Program-made: the position numbers and the translations under genes | The notes under the pieces: generated by a model | Seen by the model: only the letters and a program-made list of their open reading frames with translations | What the model was told of the DNA's origin: nothing | The model's database searches: none | Shown here: positions 35,354 to 44,439 of the stretch, piece after piece | How positions within the stretch are numbered: position 1 is the stretch's first letter | How the letters are laid out: every line of letters begins with the position of its first letter | Origin: an uncultured Latescibacterota bacterium | Lineage (GTDB): Bacteria; Latescibacterota; UBA2968 | DNA: 64,000 nucleotides | Assembly: GCA_958295785.1 (NCBI GenBank) | Contig: OY282377.1 | Span: 5,148,896 to 5,212,895, forward strand | Direction of reading: 5' to 3'

Positions 35354-36613
35354 ATGTCCAACACCCAGACCACAGCCGAAGCCCGTTTCCAACTGGCTTT
35401 GCAACACGCACGCGGCGCAACGCCGGGGTCGGGCGACTACAAAAAAGCCGTCGAACACCTCGAATCGATTCTGTCCGACAACGCGCAGGACGAAAGTCAG
35501 GCCCTCATCGACCGCGTGTGTTTTTTGTTGGGCAGCATGCTCGACGATTTTCCGGAAAATGCCTCCCGGGCCATAGCGGTTTATCGCAGGGGGTTAGAAG
35601 CCGATCCCCTCTTTGCGCCCGGGCACAATAACCTGGGCGTTTTGCTTATGCAAAATGGGCAAATTTTATCTGCCCTCGGCGAACTCAAAATCGCAATACA
35701 CCTCGAACCCGATTACATGTTGCCCTATCGCAACCTCGCCCGATTGTTCTTTCAACACATGAGTCCGACGCAAATGGAACGCGAATACGCGAGCATCACC
35801 GAAGAATTTGGCGTCAACGCGCCGGGCATTCTCGCCCGTTTGTCTCTCGAACTCATCGACTTGGGGCGCGCACAGGTTTACGAAAGCCTGTACACGCACG
35901 GCCACCGCATCAAAAATCTGATGGGGCTTTCTGGCAGCCGAATGCGCCGCACCATCCGCGCGTTGCCATTGGACGCCTGTGGGCTTGACGATTTGAAAGA
36001 CATTGCGCGCGAGCAAGAACACATCTACAACCAATGGGTCGCGTACTTGCGGTCGATGAAGCAAGACGCGCTGAACCCCTCTTTGGTCGATGTCGTGCAA
36101 CTCGTGGCACAGACGACCGACAAACTCGCCGCACGCTCGGGGCAAAAACAAATCGCCTTTGCCGCCGAACCGCAGGTGCCGCAGGTCAAAGCAGATGCGG
36201 GCATGCTGTCTGAAGCCGTGACCAATCTAACCCTCAATGCCATCGAAGCCGTTGAAACCGGCGGTAAGGTGACAGTCCAAGTCGGCACCGATGCAGAACG
36301 CGGTTCGGTTTATGTCGAAGTGGAAGACAATGGCCCCGGCATTCCCGAACATCTGCAAACGCGCATCTTTGACCCGGGATTTTCAACGCGAAAACGCGGC
36401 AATGGCTATGGCCTGAGTATTTGCACGCGCATTGCAACGGCGCACCGAGGCACGCTACGCGTGATCAGCCGCCCGGGCGCAGGGGCGGTTTTTCGCATTG
36501 ACCTGCCCGTCGATTTTGAAGTCTCTGCCCGCGAAGACAGCATTGGCCTGCAACACAGCGCGACCGACATCTCGTGCGATCCCATCGCCGAAGAATTTAT
36601 TTTGTCAGCTTAG
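35354..36613 (+). CDS. soluble TPR-containing sensor histidine kinase
   Basis: The 419-residue protein has no transmembrane segment. Residues ~1-130 form TPR-like repeats (ASRAIAVYRRGLEADPLFAP). A dimerisation helix carries the probable phospho-site His184 in HGHRIKNL. The HATPase_c domain has N box NLTLNAIEAV, G1 VEDNGPGIP and G2 FSTRKRGNGYGLSI. The start at 35354 is the first Met after the flotillin stop. It precedes the response regulator and is likely its kinase; TPR input suggests that it senses a protein partner such as flotillin or PspA (inference). Confidence 0.88.
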   Translation: MSNTQTTAEARFQLALQHARGATPGSGDYKKAVEHLESILSDNAQDESQALIDRVCFLLGSMLDDFPENASRAIAVYRRGLEADPLFAPGHNNLGVLLMQNGQILSALGELKIAIHLEPDYMLPYRNLARLFFQHMSPTQMEREYASITEEFGVNAPGILARLSLELIDLGRAQVYESLYTHGHRIKNLMGLSGSRMRRTIRALPLDACGLDDLKDIAREQEHIYNQWVAYLRSMKQDALNPSLVDVVQLVAQTTDKLAARSGQKQIAFAAEPQVPQVKADAGMLSEAVTNLTLNAIEAVETGGKVTVQVGTDAERGSVYVEVEDNGPGIPEHLQTRIFDPGFSTRKRGNGYGLSICTRIATAHRGTLRVISRPGAGAVFRIDLPVDFEVSAREDSIGLQHSATDISCDPIAEEFILSA

Positions 36614-36668
36614 AGATCGCGCATTTTCACCGTCTGTCAGTCGGCCCCAAAACTTTCCCCATTTTTTT

Positions 36669-38081
36669 ATGACCGAAATTATTGTTGCAGACGACCAGAT
36701 CGAAGTCCTCGACATGTTGATTCGCAGCCTGCAAAGCGACACGCGCAGTGTACAGGCTTTCTCGACTGCACGCGAGGCTTTGGTCTATCTCAAACAGCAT
36801 CCCGACCAAATTGGCCTCGTGGTTCTCGACCTCGATTTTGGCCCCGACGAACCCGATGGCCTCGAGATTTTGCCGCACATGCTCGAAGCGGTTCCCGACC
36901 TGCCCGTCATTATGCTGACCGGGCAAGGCACCATCGATACGGCCGTGGCCGCGTTGCGATTGGGCGCCACAGACTTCATTGAAAAAGATTTTTACTTGGA
37001 AGACAAAATTGAACTCAGCGTCAAAAAACTCGACCGCGTATATCGGGCACTCAGGGAAAACGCACAACTCAAGGCCGAAGTTCGGGATTTGGACAGGGAA
37101 AACCAATTTTACCGAGACGAATTTGGCAAGCGGTATCAGATCATTGGCAACAGTTCCAAATTTCGACAAATTCTCCAGCAGGCCCAAACCGTGGCGCCCA
37201 TCCCCCGGCCCGTGCTCATCGCAGGCGAACCCGGCACGGGCAAGGAACTCGTGGCCGCTGCCATCCACTACGGCGGCAGGCGCAAAGACCGGCCCTTTGT
37301 CAAAGTCAATTGCTCTGCCCTCGCGGATCAGTTGCTCCAAAGCGAATTGTTTGGGCACGAGAAAGGGGCGTATACCGGCGCGACAAGAGCACGCCCGGGC
37401 AAATTTGAAGCCGCGAGCGGGGGCACGATATTCCTCGATGAAATTGGCAATACCGCCCCCGAATTTCAGCAAAATGTGTTGCGCGCCATCGAATACGGCG
37501 AAATTCAGCGCGTGGGCAGCGCGATGCCCATCTCCTTGGCCGATGTGCGCGTGATTGCCGCCACCAATGCCGATCTCGAAACGGAAATTGCCGAAGGCCG
37601 ATTCCGCCAAGACCTCTACGACAGATTGCGCTTTGAAGTCTTGCGACTTCCCCCATTGCGCGAACGCCGAGAAGACATTCCCCCATTGGCCGATTATTTT
37701 GTCGCGCAAATCGTGAACGAAGTCCCCGGGCTTCAAAAGCGCGATTTTTCCGACGCGGCAATGGAACACCTGATGGCGTATCGCTGGCCGGGCAATGTGC
37801 GCGAACTCAAATTCGCGGTCGAACGCGCCGCCTGTGTGGCACGCGGAAGCGCGATTGAACCCGGCGACCTGCCGCCCGAAGTGGCCCAACACGCGCCCGC
37901 ATCCCCCGGATTGGACAATGGATTTGAAGCGCAGGTGCGATCTTTTGAACTGGGGCTTTTGCGGCGCATTCTGAGTGAAGTCTCATGGAATCAGCGCGAG
38001 GCCGCCGAACAACTCGAACTCAGCTACGACCAATTCCGCCACCTGTACCGCAAGTACGAACTCAACAGAGAAAAGCCCTAA
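36669..38081 (+). CDS. sigma-54-dependent response regulator (NtrC family)
   Basis: The 470-residue activator has a receiver domain (1-115, phospho-Asp54, Lys106), an AAA+ domain with Walker A GEPGTGKE (~186-193), the sigma-54 contact loop GAYTGA (~233-238; Tyr for the usual Phe) and Walker B GTIFLDEI, followed by an R-finger region. A Fis-type HTH comes at the C-terminus ([20 protein letters not shown]). It is expected to drive the sigma-54 promoter of pspA. It follows its likely kinase after 55 bases. Confidence 0.95.
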   Translation: MTEIIVADDQIEVLDMLIRSLQSDTRSVQAFSTAREALVYLKQHPDQIGLVVLDLDFGPDEPDGLEILPHMLEAVPDLPVIMLTGQGTIDTAVAALRLGATDFIEKDFYLEDKIELSVKKLDRVYRALRENAQLKAEVRDLDRENQFYRDEFGKRYQIIGNSSKFRQILQQAQTVAPIPRPVLIAGEPGTGKELVAAAIHYGGRRKDRPFVKVNCSALADQLLQSELFGHEKGAYTGATRARPGKFEAASGGTIFLDEIGNTAPEFQQNVLRAIEYGEIQRVGSAMPISLADVRVIAATNADLETEIAEGRFRQDLYDRLRFEVLRLPPLRERREDIPPLADYFVAQIVNEVPGLQKRDFSDAAMEHLMAYRWPGNVRELKFAVERAACVARGSAIEPGDLPPEVAQHAPASPGLDNGFEAQVRSFELGLLRRILSEVSWNQREAAEQLELSYDQFRHLYRKYELNREKP

Positions 38082-38155
38082 ACGGCTTTCCGCTTTCCGC
38101 CCCGTTGCTCCGCCCCTAAAGGCGACTTGTGTTGTTGATTGCTGACCGTTGTTTT

Positions 38156-38182
38156 GGGCGGGCACGGGGGCACCGCCCCTAC
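38156..38182 (+). repeat. dispersed hairpin repeat
   Basis: A perfect GGGCGG...CCGCCC stem with the CCCTAC tail, between the response regulator and the phosphatase gene, 42 bases before the latter's start. Confidence 0.78.
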
Positions 38183-38223
38183 ATTCTCGCGTCTTACTTT
38201 TTCACCACCAACCCCTTTCCACC

Positions 38224-39804
38224 ATGGCTTTCGATATTCCCGTTCGGGCAAATCTCCGATTTTTTCGCTGTCTCAGCGACAGCCTATCCACTTGGGCGAG
38301 TCACATACCCATTTTGTTTTTGGCGTCATTTTTGGCGACAATCCTGAGTGCGATGTCGGGCACGTTGCTCTTGGGCAGCCTCTATGCGGGTTTTGCCATG
38401 ATGATTTTGCGCGTACACCAAGGCGCGAAGCCCCACCTGCGCGATCTGTTTGGGCAGATCATTCGGTTCGCGCGCTTTTTTTCCATGAACATTTTTGTGC
38501 TGCTGTTTTTTATTTTCGGCATGGTCATTATCGCGGTGCCGGTGTTTTTGAGCAGCGATGTTTTTGCGTTCCTGTTCGATGCGTTCAGACAGGATGTCGC
38601 CCGAGAAACGCCGTGGGTCATCGCCATTGGGCCAGAATATATTGAAAAATTTTTAGCAGAAAAAAATATCACTTTCTATGCCGCTGTTTTGGCGTCTTGC
38701 CTGTTATTTTTTCCCGGCCTCATCTTTGCCGTCAAATGTTTCTACATTTATCTGCTGGCCGCAGACCGCGGCGTGCGCGTTGATGAAGCCCATGTGGAAA
38801 GCCGCAAGGCCGTTGAACGCTATGGGTTCTTCCGACACTTGACCCTGCTACTCGCGGCCATCGGGATTCTCGTAGGCTCAATCGCGCTCGCGAATCGCAT
38901 CGTCGACAATGCCCTCGTTCAATTCTGCATTTTCCTCCTCTTTCAACCCCTTGTCCTCGGGATTTTTGCATCGGCTTACAACCAAACCCTTTGCCAAGAA
39001 GCCCGGCAGTGGGAAAATTACAAACAACAATTTTCAGAAATGCGCGACGAGTTGCAAACCGCGCACGACATGCAAATGGGACTGCTGCCGCAATCGAGTC
39101 CAGAGTTGCCCGGTTTTGCACTGGCCGGAACGTGTATTCCCGCCAACAGCGTGGGAGGGGATTACTACGCGTACCGCTATTTGGACGAAGACCAAACAAA
39201 GCTCGGCATTGTGGTTGCCGATGTCTCTGGCAAAGCGATGGAGGCGGCTGTGACGGCTGTGCGTTTTAATGAAATGCTCCGCTACGAATGCCAAAATCGC
39301 ATCGCGCCAGGCGATATTCTCGATGGACTAAATGCCTCCCTTGAAGGCCAGATTGACCCCTCCACATTTATCACCTGCTGCATTGCAGTGCTCGACGTAA
39401 CCACCGCCGAAGTTACTATCGCAAGCGCGGGGCACTGCCCGCCGATTCATCTTTCCGAGCGATCTCAATTTCTCGACCTCGCGGGCTATCCCCTCGGCAT
39501 CCCGGCAGTTGTGCGCCCCGAAACGCCCTATCGCGCCATCCGTCTCACGCTGAAACCGGGGGATCGCCTGGTGCTCTATTCCGATGGGGTCGTCGAAGCC
39601 CAAAATGCCCAGCGCGATTTTTTTGACAATGAACGTTTTGTTCGCCGCCTCGAACACGCATCCCCGTCCCAACAGCCCGCTGATTTGATCGCGGACCTCG
39701 TCTCGGATGTCACATCGTTTATCGGCGATGCGCGGCGCACAGACGATATCACCCTCGTCGTTCTCCAGCGCGATCTGTCCCCCGATCTCGCATCCACCCC
39801 TTAA
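38224..39804 (+). CDS. membrane-bound SpoIIE/RsbU-type PP2C phosphatase
   Basis: The 526-residue protein has an N-terminal integral membrane region with about five to six helices (~20-270), a short coiled coil and a PPM/PP2C phosphatase domain (~295-520). Catalytic metal sites are visible in NSVGGDYYAY, VVADVSGKAM, LYSDGVVEAQ and RTDDITLVVL. Such enzymes dephosphorylate anti-sigma-factor antagonists in partner-switching, but no STAS or kinase gene is nearby. Thus its target may instead be in the adjacent stress cluster. The ATG at 38224 follows the hairpin repeat; no strong ribosome binding site is seen. Confidence 0.88.
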   Translation: MAFDIPVRANLRFFRCLSDSLSTWASHIPILFLASFLATILSAMSGTLLLGSLYAGFAMMILRVHQGAKPHLRDLFGQIIRFARFFSMNIFVLLFFIFGMVIIAVPVFLSSDVFAFLFDAFRQDVARETPWVIAIGPEYIEKFLAEKNITFYAAVLASCLLFFPGLIFAVKCFYIYLLAADRGVRVDEAHVESRKAVERYGFFRHLTLLLAAIGILVGSIALANRIVDNALVQFCIFLLFQPLVLGIFASAYNQTLCQEARQWENYKQQFSEMRDELQTAHDMQMGLLPQSSPELPGFALAGTCIPANSVGGDYYAYRYLDEDQTKLGIVVADVSGKAMEAAVTAVRFNEMLRYECQNRIAPGDILDGLNASLEGQIDPSTFITCCIAVLDVTTAEVTIASAGHCPPIHLSERSQFLDLAGYPLGIPAVVRPETPYRAIRLTLKPGDRLVLYSDGVVEAQNAQRDFFDNERFVRRLEHASPSQQPADLIADLVSDVTSFIGDARRTDDITLVVLQRDLSPDLASTP

Positions 39805-39905
39805 GCGCGGATATATTCTCTAATCCTGTTGCCTTGACAACGTGCGGGCAGAACGGGATATTGTTTTGTCCATTTTCAAATTTTGCCCCAAGTTGTTTTT
39901 TCCCA

Positions 39906-41084
39906 ATGACAGAAAATATGAACAGCGACCGCTTCATTCTCATCCACTATCACGAAATTGGCCTCAAGGGCAAAAATCGCGGCAGATTTGAACGACGTCT
40001 GATGACCAATATCAACCGCGCACTCAAGGGGCTGCCGCGCGGCAATGTTCGGCGTTTGTCGGGCCGCATGATGCTCGCGCTCACTTCCGACTCGCCGACA
40101 GAGATGATCTGCGAGCGGCTCGCAACGGTCTTTGGCATCGCCAATTTTTCCGAGGCCATCGGCGTTGACCGCGAGATAGAGGCCATCCGGGAAACCGCCT
40201 GGGCACTGGCACAAAAAGCCGACTTCGCATCTTTCAAAATTGTGACCAAGCGCGGCGACAAAACCTTTCCGCTCAATTCCGAGCAAATCAACCGCGATGT
40301 GGGGAGGCACATTCAAACCCTTTCGGGCGCGCGCGTGCAGATGGACGCGCCCGATCTCACTTGTTTTATTGAAATCGCGCCGCAACGCATTTTTGTCTAT
40401 GCCGAAAAAATCCCCGCGCCAGGGGGGTTGCCCGTCGGTTCGAGCGAACGGGCCGTCAGCCTCATCTCGTCGGGGATTGACTCGCCCGTGGCCTCTTACA
40501 AACTGATGAAGCGCGGCGTCACCTTGACGTATGTGCATTTTCACAGCCAACCCTATACCAATCGCAATTCCCAGCGCAACACCGAAGACCTCGTGCGCCT
40601 CCTCAACCGGCATCAATTCGCATCGGACTTGTACCTGGTCCCCTTTGTGGAGATTCAACGCTCTATTATGACGCATGCACCCGCGAGTTATCGCGTCATT
40701 CTCTACCGCCGCGCCATGTTGCGGATTGCAGAAGCCATTGCCAAAAAGGTGGATGCCAAAGCACTCGTCACGGGCGAAAACGTCGGTCAGGTCGCCTCGC
40801 AAACCCTGTCGAACCTGCGCGCCATCGAAGATGTCACCACACTGCCCATCTTGCGCCCGTTGGCCGGCGACAACAAAGAAGAAATCATCCGCGAGGCGCG
40901 GCGCATTGGCACCTATGACATCTCCATTGAACCCTACGAGGATTGCTGCTCGGTCTTTGTGCCCAAGCACCCCGAAACGCACGCCAATTTGGAAAAAGTT
41001 CGCGCAATTGAATCCGAACTCGACCTCGCTCCCCTCATCAAACAGACCCTGACGCAAACCGAGCGCAAAACATTCAAATTGTGA
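39906..41084 (+). CDS. thiI: tRNA 4-thiouridine synthase
   Basis: The 392-residue enzyme makes 4-thiouridine at tRNA position 8 and supplies sulfur for the thiazole. It has a ferredoxin-like start (LIHYHEIGLKGKNRGRFERR), a THUMP domain (~65-170) and a PP-loop adenylation domain with LISSGIDSPVASY, where the first loop glycine is replaced by Ser. A conserved C-terminal block is ALVTGENVGQVASQT. The rhodanese-like extension of E. coli ThiI is absent. The start is 39906 or 39918; neither has a good ribosome binding site. Confidence 0.93.
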   Translation: MTENMNSDRFILIHYHEIGLKGKNRGRFERRLMTNINRALKGLPRGNVRRLSGRMMLALTSDSPTEMICERLATVFGIANFSEAIGVDREIEAIRETAWALAQKADFASFKIVTKRGDKTFPLNSEQINRDVGRHIQTLSGARVQMDAPDLTCFIEIAPQRIFVYAEKIPAPGGLPVGSSERAVSLISSGIDSPVASYKLMKRGVTLTYVHFHSQPYTNRNSQRNTEDLVRLLNRHQFASDLYLVPFVEIQRSIMTHAPASYRVILYRRAMLRIAEAIAKKVDAKALVTGENVGQVASQTLSNLRAIEDVTTLPILRPLAGDNKEEIIREARRIGTYDISIEPYEDCCSVFVPKHPETHANLEKVRAIESELDLAPLIKQTLTQTERKTFKL

Positions 41085-41117
41085 TCCCGCGAATGTTGCC
41101 TTGTATCTTGCCTTTTT

Positions 41118-41270
41118 GGGCGGGCACTGAGGCATCGCCCCTACGTTTTTATTTTTGCCTCTTTCATCTGCGTTCATCTGCGTTCACCTGCGGTTGCTTT
41201 TCGCCTCTTGCCTTTCTTCATGTCCCTGCGTGCCGTGAACTCCTATCGCAGGTGTACCCCGCCCGCGGAT
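41118..41270 (+). repeat. dispersed hairpin repeat with flank
   Basis: The core 41118-41144 has left arm GGGCGG and right arm TCGCCC, with a G-T wobble position. The flank includes TTTCATCTGCGTTCATC and CGCAGGTGTACCCCG. Confidence 0.7.
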
Positions 41271-41278
41271 CGATCCTC

Positions 41279-42199
41279 TCACTTGCTTCCCTCCTTCTTT
41301 TGCCACACCGCCAGCCCTTGATAGGCGCCAAAAATCGCTTCGAGCAAATGCCGAATCGCCGGGCCGAAATACCGGCCTTTCCGCCAGGCCACGCCAATCT
41401 CGCGGCTGAATGCCACGCCCTCTACATCCACCACTTTCAACACGCCCGCCTCTAGGGATTCGCGCACGGCCAACATCGGCAAAAACGAAATCCCAACGCC
41501 TACCTCGACCAGCTTTCGCATGGCTTCGGGGCTTCGCATTTCCATCGCCACGCCGGGGGATACGCCCGCTTCGGCGAATCGTTCATCCACGATTTTGCGC
41601 GATATGGAATCGGTGTGAAACAACATCAGCGGCTCTTGCACGACCTCTTGCAAAGTCGCGGTGTTTCGCGCGGCAAAAGGATGCGATGCCCCCACCACGA
41701 GCGGCATAGAATCCCGGTAAATCGACACGGTTTCCACGCGCGGATGCTCAAACGGCAAAGAGATGACGGCAAACTCCGAGCGATTCATCAGCAGATCATC
41801 CACCAAATAACGCGATGGCGCAACCTGTGCGGACAGGGAAATATCGGGATATGCACGCATGTAATTTTTCAAAATGTCCGGCAACAAATACGTCACGGCC
41901 GCGTCAATCGCGCCAAACTGAAACCCCTCGCCCGGCAACACATCGCGCCGTTGCAAGCGGTCTTCTGCCTCTTCGATCAGGTCTTGAATTTGCATCGCGT
42001 AATGCACCAGCGTGCGCCCTTCCATAGTCAGGGTTACGGGCTTGCTTCCCCGATTAAAAAGCCGCACGCCCATTGCTTTTTCCAGTTCGGCAATCCCGCT
42101 GCTCACCGTTGGCTGCGTCACATACATGTCGCGGGCCGCACGGCTAAAACTCCCGGTTTGTGCCACAGACAGAAAATAGCGCAAGTGATAAAAGTTCAT
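41279..42199 (-). CDS. LysR-family transcriptional regulator
   Basis: The 306-residue regulator has an N-terminal winged HTH (MNFYHLRYFLSVAQTGSFSR, then AARDMYVTQPTVSSGIAELE) and a periplasmic-binding-protein-like co-inducer domain to the C-terminus (LPDILKNYMRAYPDISLS). The start at 42199 follows GGAGATGCGAT. It diverges from ino1, with palindromic sites in between, so it probably controls ino1 and itself. Confidence 0.92.
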   Translation of the reverse strand: MNFYHLRYFLSVAQTGSFSRAARDMYVTQPTVSSGIAELEKAMGVRLFNRGSKPVTLTMEGRTLVHYAMQIQDLIEEAEDRLQRRDVLPGEGFQFGAIDAAVTYLLPDILKNYMRAYPDISLSAQVAPSRYLVDDLLMNRSEFAVISLPFEHPRVETVSIYRDSMPLVVGASHPFAARNTATLQEVVQEPLMLFHTDSISRKIVDERFAEAGVSPGVAMEMRSPEAMRKLVEVGVGISFLPMLAVRESLEAGVLKVVDVEGVAFSREIGVAWRKGRYFGPAIRHLLEAIFGAYQGLAVWQKKEGSK

Positions 42200-42213
42200 A
42201 TCGCATCTCCAGT

Positions 42214-42248
42214 ATAGATTTTTTCTATAAACAATATAATAATTATTG
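42214..42248. promoter_or_regulatory. probable LysR operator between the divergent genes
   Basis: Two inverted repeats lie in the 120-bp AT-rich divergent region: ATAGA-TTTTT-TCTAT at 42214-42228, and CAATA...TATTG at 42232-42248. Their spacing fits the dimeric sites that LysR-type proteins bind; binding itself is inferred. Confidence 0.55.
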
Positions 42249-42319
42249 ATTTGTCGAATAAAGAAAAATAGCGGACATTTTGTGCGACATATTGACCACC
42301 TTATCTCAAGGAGAATACC

Positions 42320-43405
42320 ATGAACCGGAAAGTCCGAGTCGCCATCATCGGCGCGGGCAACTGCGCGTCCTCTCTCGTGCAGGGCATTGAATATTACAGG
42401 AACGCTTCTGAGGATGCGTTCATCCCCGGATTGATGCACCCCAACTTGGGGGGCTATCACATCCGTGACATTGAATTTTCCGCAGCGTTTGACATCAATG
42501 CCGAAAAAGTGGGCAAAGACTTGAGCGAAGCCATTTTCGCGCCTCCCAACAACACCGTCAAATTCGCCGATGTGCCCCATCTCGACGTGCCCGTTTCCCG
42601 CGGCATGACCCACGATGGCTTGGGCAAATATCTCGACCGCGTCATCACCAAAGCCAGCGGCGACACTGTGGATGTTGCCGAAGTCCTCAAAGCCACGCGC
42701 ACAGATGTCGTTGTCAACTACCTGCCCGTGGGCAGCGAACAGGCCACCAAGTGGTATGTCGAACAAATTCTTCAAGCTGGATGCGCGTTTGTCAACTGCA
42801 TGCCCGTGTTTATCGCCAGCGCAGGGCATTGGCCCGAGCGGTTTGAAAAACGCGGCCTGCCCATCATCGGCGACGACATCAAATCACAAGTCGGCGCGAC
42901 CATCACCCACCGCGTGCTCACCCGGTTGTTCCGAGAGCGCGGCGTCAAGCTCACCAAAACGTACCAGCTCAATTTTGGCGGCAACACGGATTTTTACAAC
43001 ATGCTCGAACGCGAACGCTTGGAGTCAAAAAAAATCTCCAAAACGCAAGCCGTCACCTCGCAACTCGACTACGACCTGGGCGAGGAAAACATCCACGTTG
43101 GCCCCAGCGACCACATCCCGTGGTTGGAAGACCGCAAGTGGTGTCACATCCGCATGGAAGGCGAAACCTTTGGCGGCGTGCCCCTCCATTTGGAACTCAA
43201 GCTCGAAGTCTGGGATTCTCCGAACTCGGCGGGCGTGGTCATCGACGCGGTCAGGCTTTGCAAACTCGCCCTCAACCACGGCCTCAAAGGCCCGTTGATG
43301 GGGCCATCGTCCTACCTGATGAAATCGCCACCCAAACAATTCAGCGACGATCAGGCACGCGAAATGACCGAAGGCTTTATCCTGCAATACGGTCTAAAAA
43401 AATAA
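42320..43405 (+). CDS. ino1: myo-inositol-1-phosphate synthase
   Basis: The 361-residue, NAD-dependent enzyme converts glucose 6-phosphate to inositol 1-phosphate. The Rossmann strand is [20 protein letters not shown]. The catalytic core includes [27 protein letters not shown] with the active-site Lys, and [15 protein letters not shown]. The length matches the short bacterial/archaeal form. GGAG is nine bases upstream. It diverges from a LysR gene and ends at a strong terminator. Confidence 0.95.
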   Translation: MNRKVRVAIIGAGNCASSLVQGIEYYRNASEDAFIPGLMHPNLGGYHIRDIEFSAAFDINAEKVGKDLSEAIFAPPNNTVKFADVPHLDVPVSRGMTHDGLGKYLDRVITKASGDTVDVAEVLKATRTDVVVNYLPVGSEQATKWYVEQILQAGCAFVNCMPVFIASAGHWPERFEKRGLPIIGDDIKSQVGATITHRVLTRLFRERGVKLTKTYQLNFGGNTDFYNMLERERLESKKISKTQAVTSQLDYDLGEENIHVGPSDHIPWLEDRKWCHIRMEGETFGGVPLHLELKLEVWDSPNSAGVVIDAVRLCKLALNHGLKGPLMGPSSYLMKSPPKQFSDDQAREMTEGFILQYGLKK

Positions 43406-43406
43406 A

Positions 43407-43477
43407 ACCGCGCCCCAAGGGACGCGGTAAATGCCCCATCTGAAATCGCTTGCGCGACTCGGATGGGGCGTTGTTTT
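43407..43477 (+). terminator. tandem hairpins, Rho-independent terminator of ino1
   Basis: First ACCGCG/CGCGGT (43407-43412 with 43423-43428), then GCCCCATC/GATGGGGC (43433-43440 with 43462-43469) followed by GTTGTTTT. The second stem and T-tract form the effective terminator. Confidence 0.82.
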
Positions 43478-43590
43478 GATGCCTCAAAGGCGAGGTTAAT
43501 CCTGTTCAATCCTAAAATCCTGATTCAGACAGGGGGACTGACCGCTGAGGGCTTGGGGGTAGGGAACGCACACAGGGCGGCGGAGAGGAT

Positions 43591-43611
43591 GGACGGCCTG
43601 ACCGTCCCTAC
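43591..43611 (+). repeat. dispersed hairpin repeat, GGACGG/CCGTCC stem
   Basis: A short-loop member with perfect GGACGG...CCGTCC arms and the CCCTAC tail. It overlaps the last codons and stop of the minus-strand PhyH gene. Confidence 0.6.
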
Positions 43612-44315
43612 GCTGGTCTCAGAATTTTGTATTGATTGCCATTGCCGTGCGGCACCGTGGCTTCTTGATACGAGACAATGAAGGCCCGGCGCACGCGGGC
43701 TGTTTGATTGCCTTTGGAATGATGCCACAGGCAAGCGTGGAACAGCAGCATATCCCCGGCTTTTACGGGACAGGGAATCGCGTCGTCGAACATCAGATCG
43801 GCTGGCCCCATACACTTTGGACACTGCCCGCCAAAAGGCCCGTGCGTGACCACGCCATCCTTTTGACTGCGCGGCACCACCCACAAACACCCATTTGTCT
43901 CATCCGCGTCTTGCAACGGGATCCAGGTGGACATGCGCGTTTTGCTCAGCGCGTGCATGTTGTAATACGCATTGTCCTGATGCCAGTGGCAGATGTCATT
44001 GGAATGCGGCAATTTGGCCGTCAACTTCGCCGAGTAAATCGAAATCCCGGGTTTGACAATATCCTCGATCAGGGTCAACACGCGCTCATCGCGTGCAAAG
44101 CGACGGGTCACCTCGGTTCGCAAACCCAACTGCATGATCCACCCCTTATTGCGCCCGGTATCCTTCTGCGTCTCTTGAATCCGGTCAATCTCCCGGTTGA
44201 TCTCCGCCAGTTCTGCCAGCGGAAAAACATCGGGCACAATCACGTACCCCTGGTCGCGATAGACCGCCAACTCATCGGGCATGAGCTTTCGCGCATTTGT
44301 CTCGGTCAATGTCAT
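43608..44315 (-). CDS. phytanoyl-CoA dioxygenase (PhyH) family oxygenase
   Basis: The 235-residue Fe(II)/2-oxoglutarate-dependent oxygenase has the metal site HWHQD with His112 and Asp114, the distal His in LFHACLWHHS (~198-199) and the 2-oxoglutarate-binding Arg at ~209-210. Substrates of bacterial PhyH proteins vary (for example phytanoyl-CoA, ectoine, syringomycin residues). The start at 44315 follows GGGAG and gives the family N-terminus. The stop falls in a hairpin repeat. Confidence 0.9.
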   Translation of the reverse strand: MTLTETNARKLMPDELAVYRDQGYVIVPDVFPLAELAEINREIDRIQETQKDTGRNKGWIMQLGLRTEVTRRFARDERVLTLIEDIVKPGISIYSAKLTAKLPHSNDICHWHQDNAYYNMHALSKTRMSTWIPLQDADETNGCLWVVPRSQKDGVVTHGPFGGQCPKCMGPADLMFDDAIPCPVKAGDMLLFHACLWHHSKGNQTARVRRAFIVSYQEATVPHGNGNQYKILRPA

Positions 44316-44439
44316 AAAACAAACTCCCAACATAGTACGCAATAAGAAAGTTGCAGTGCAGGCCAAAAATAGGTAAACTGAAGCATCTACTCAACCCCCA
44401 TTCCCCAATTTTGGCGGACTCTTTAGCAAGGAGAAAACA

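Noticed and set aside
36627-37892. 421-codon frame antisense to the sigma-54 activator
   Set aside because: Shadow frame opposite a well-supported NtrC-family gene.
39876-41177. 433-codon frame antisense to thiI
   Set aside because: Shadow of thiI; no recognisable domain, no ribosome binding site.
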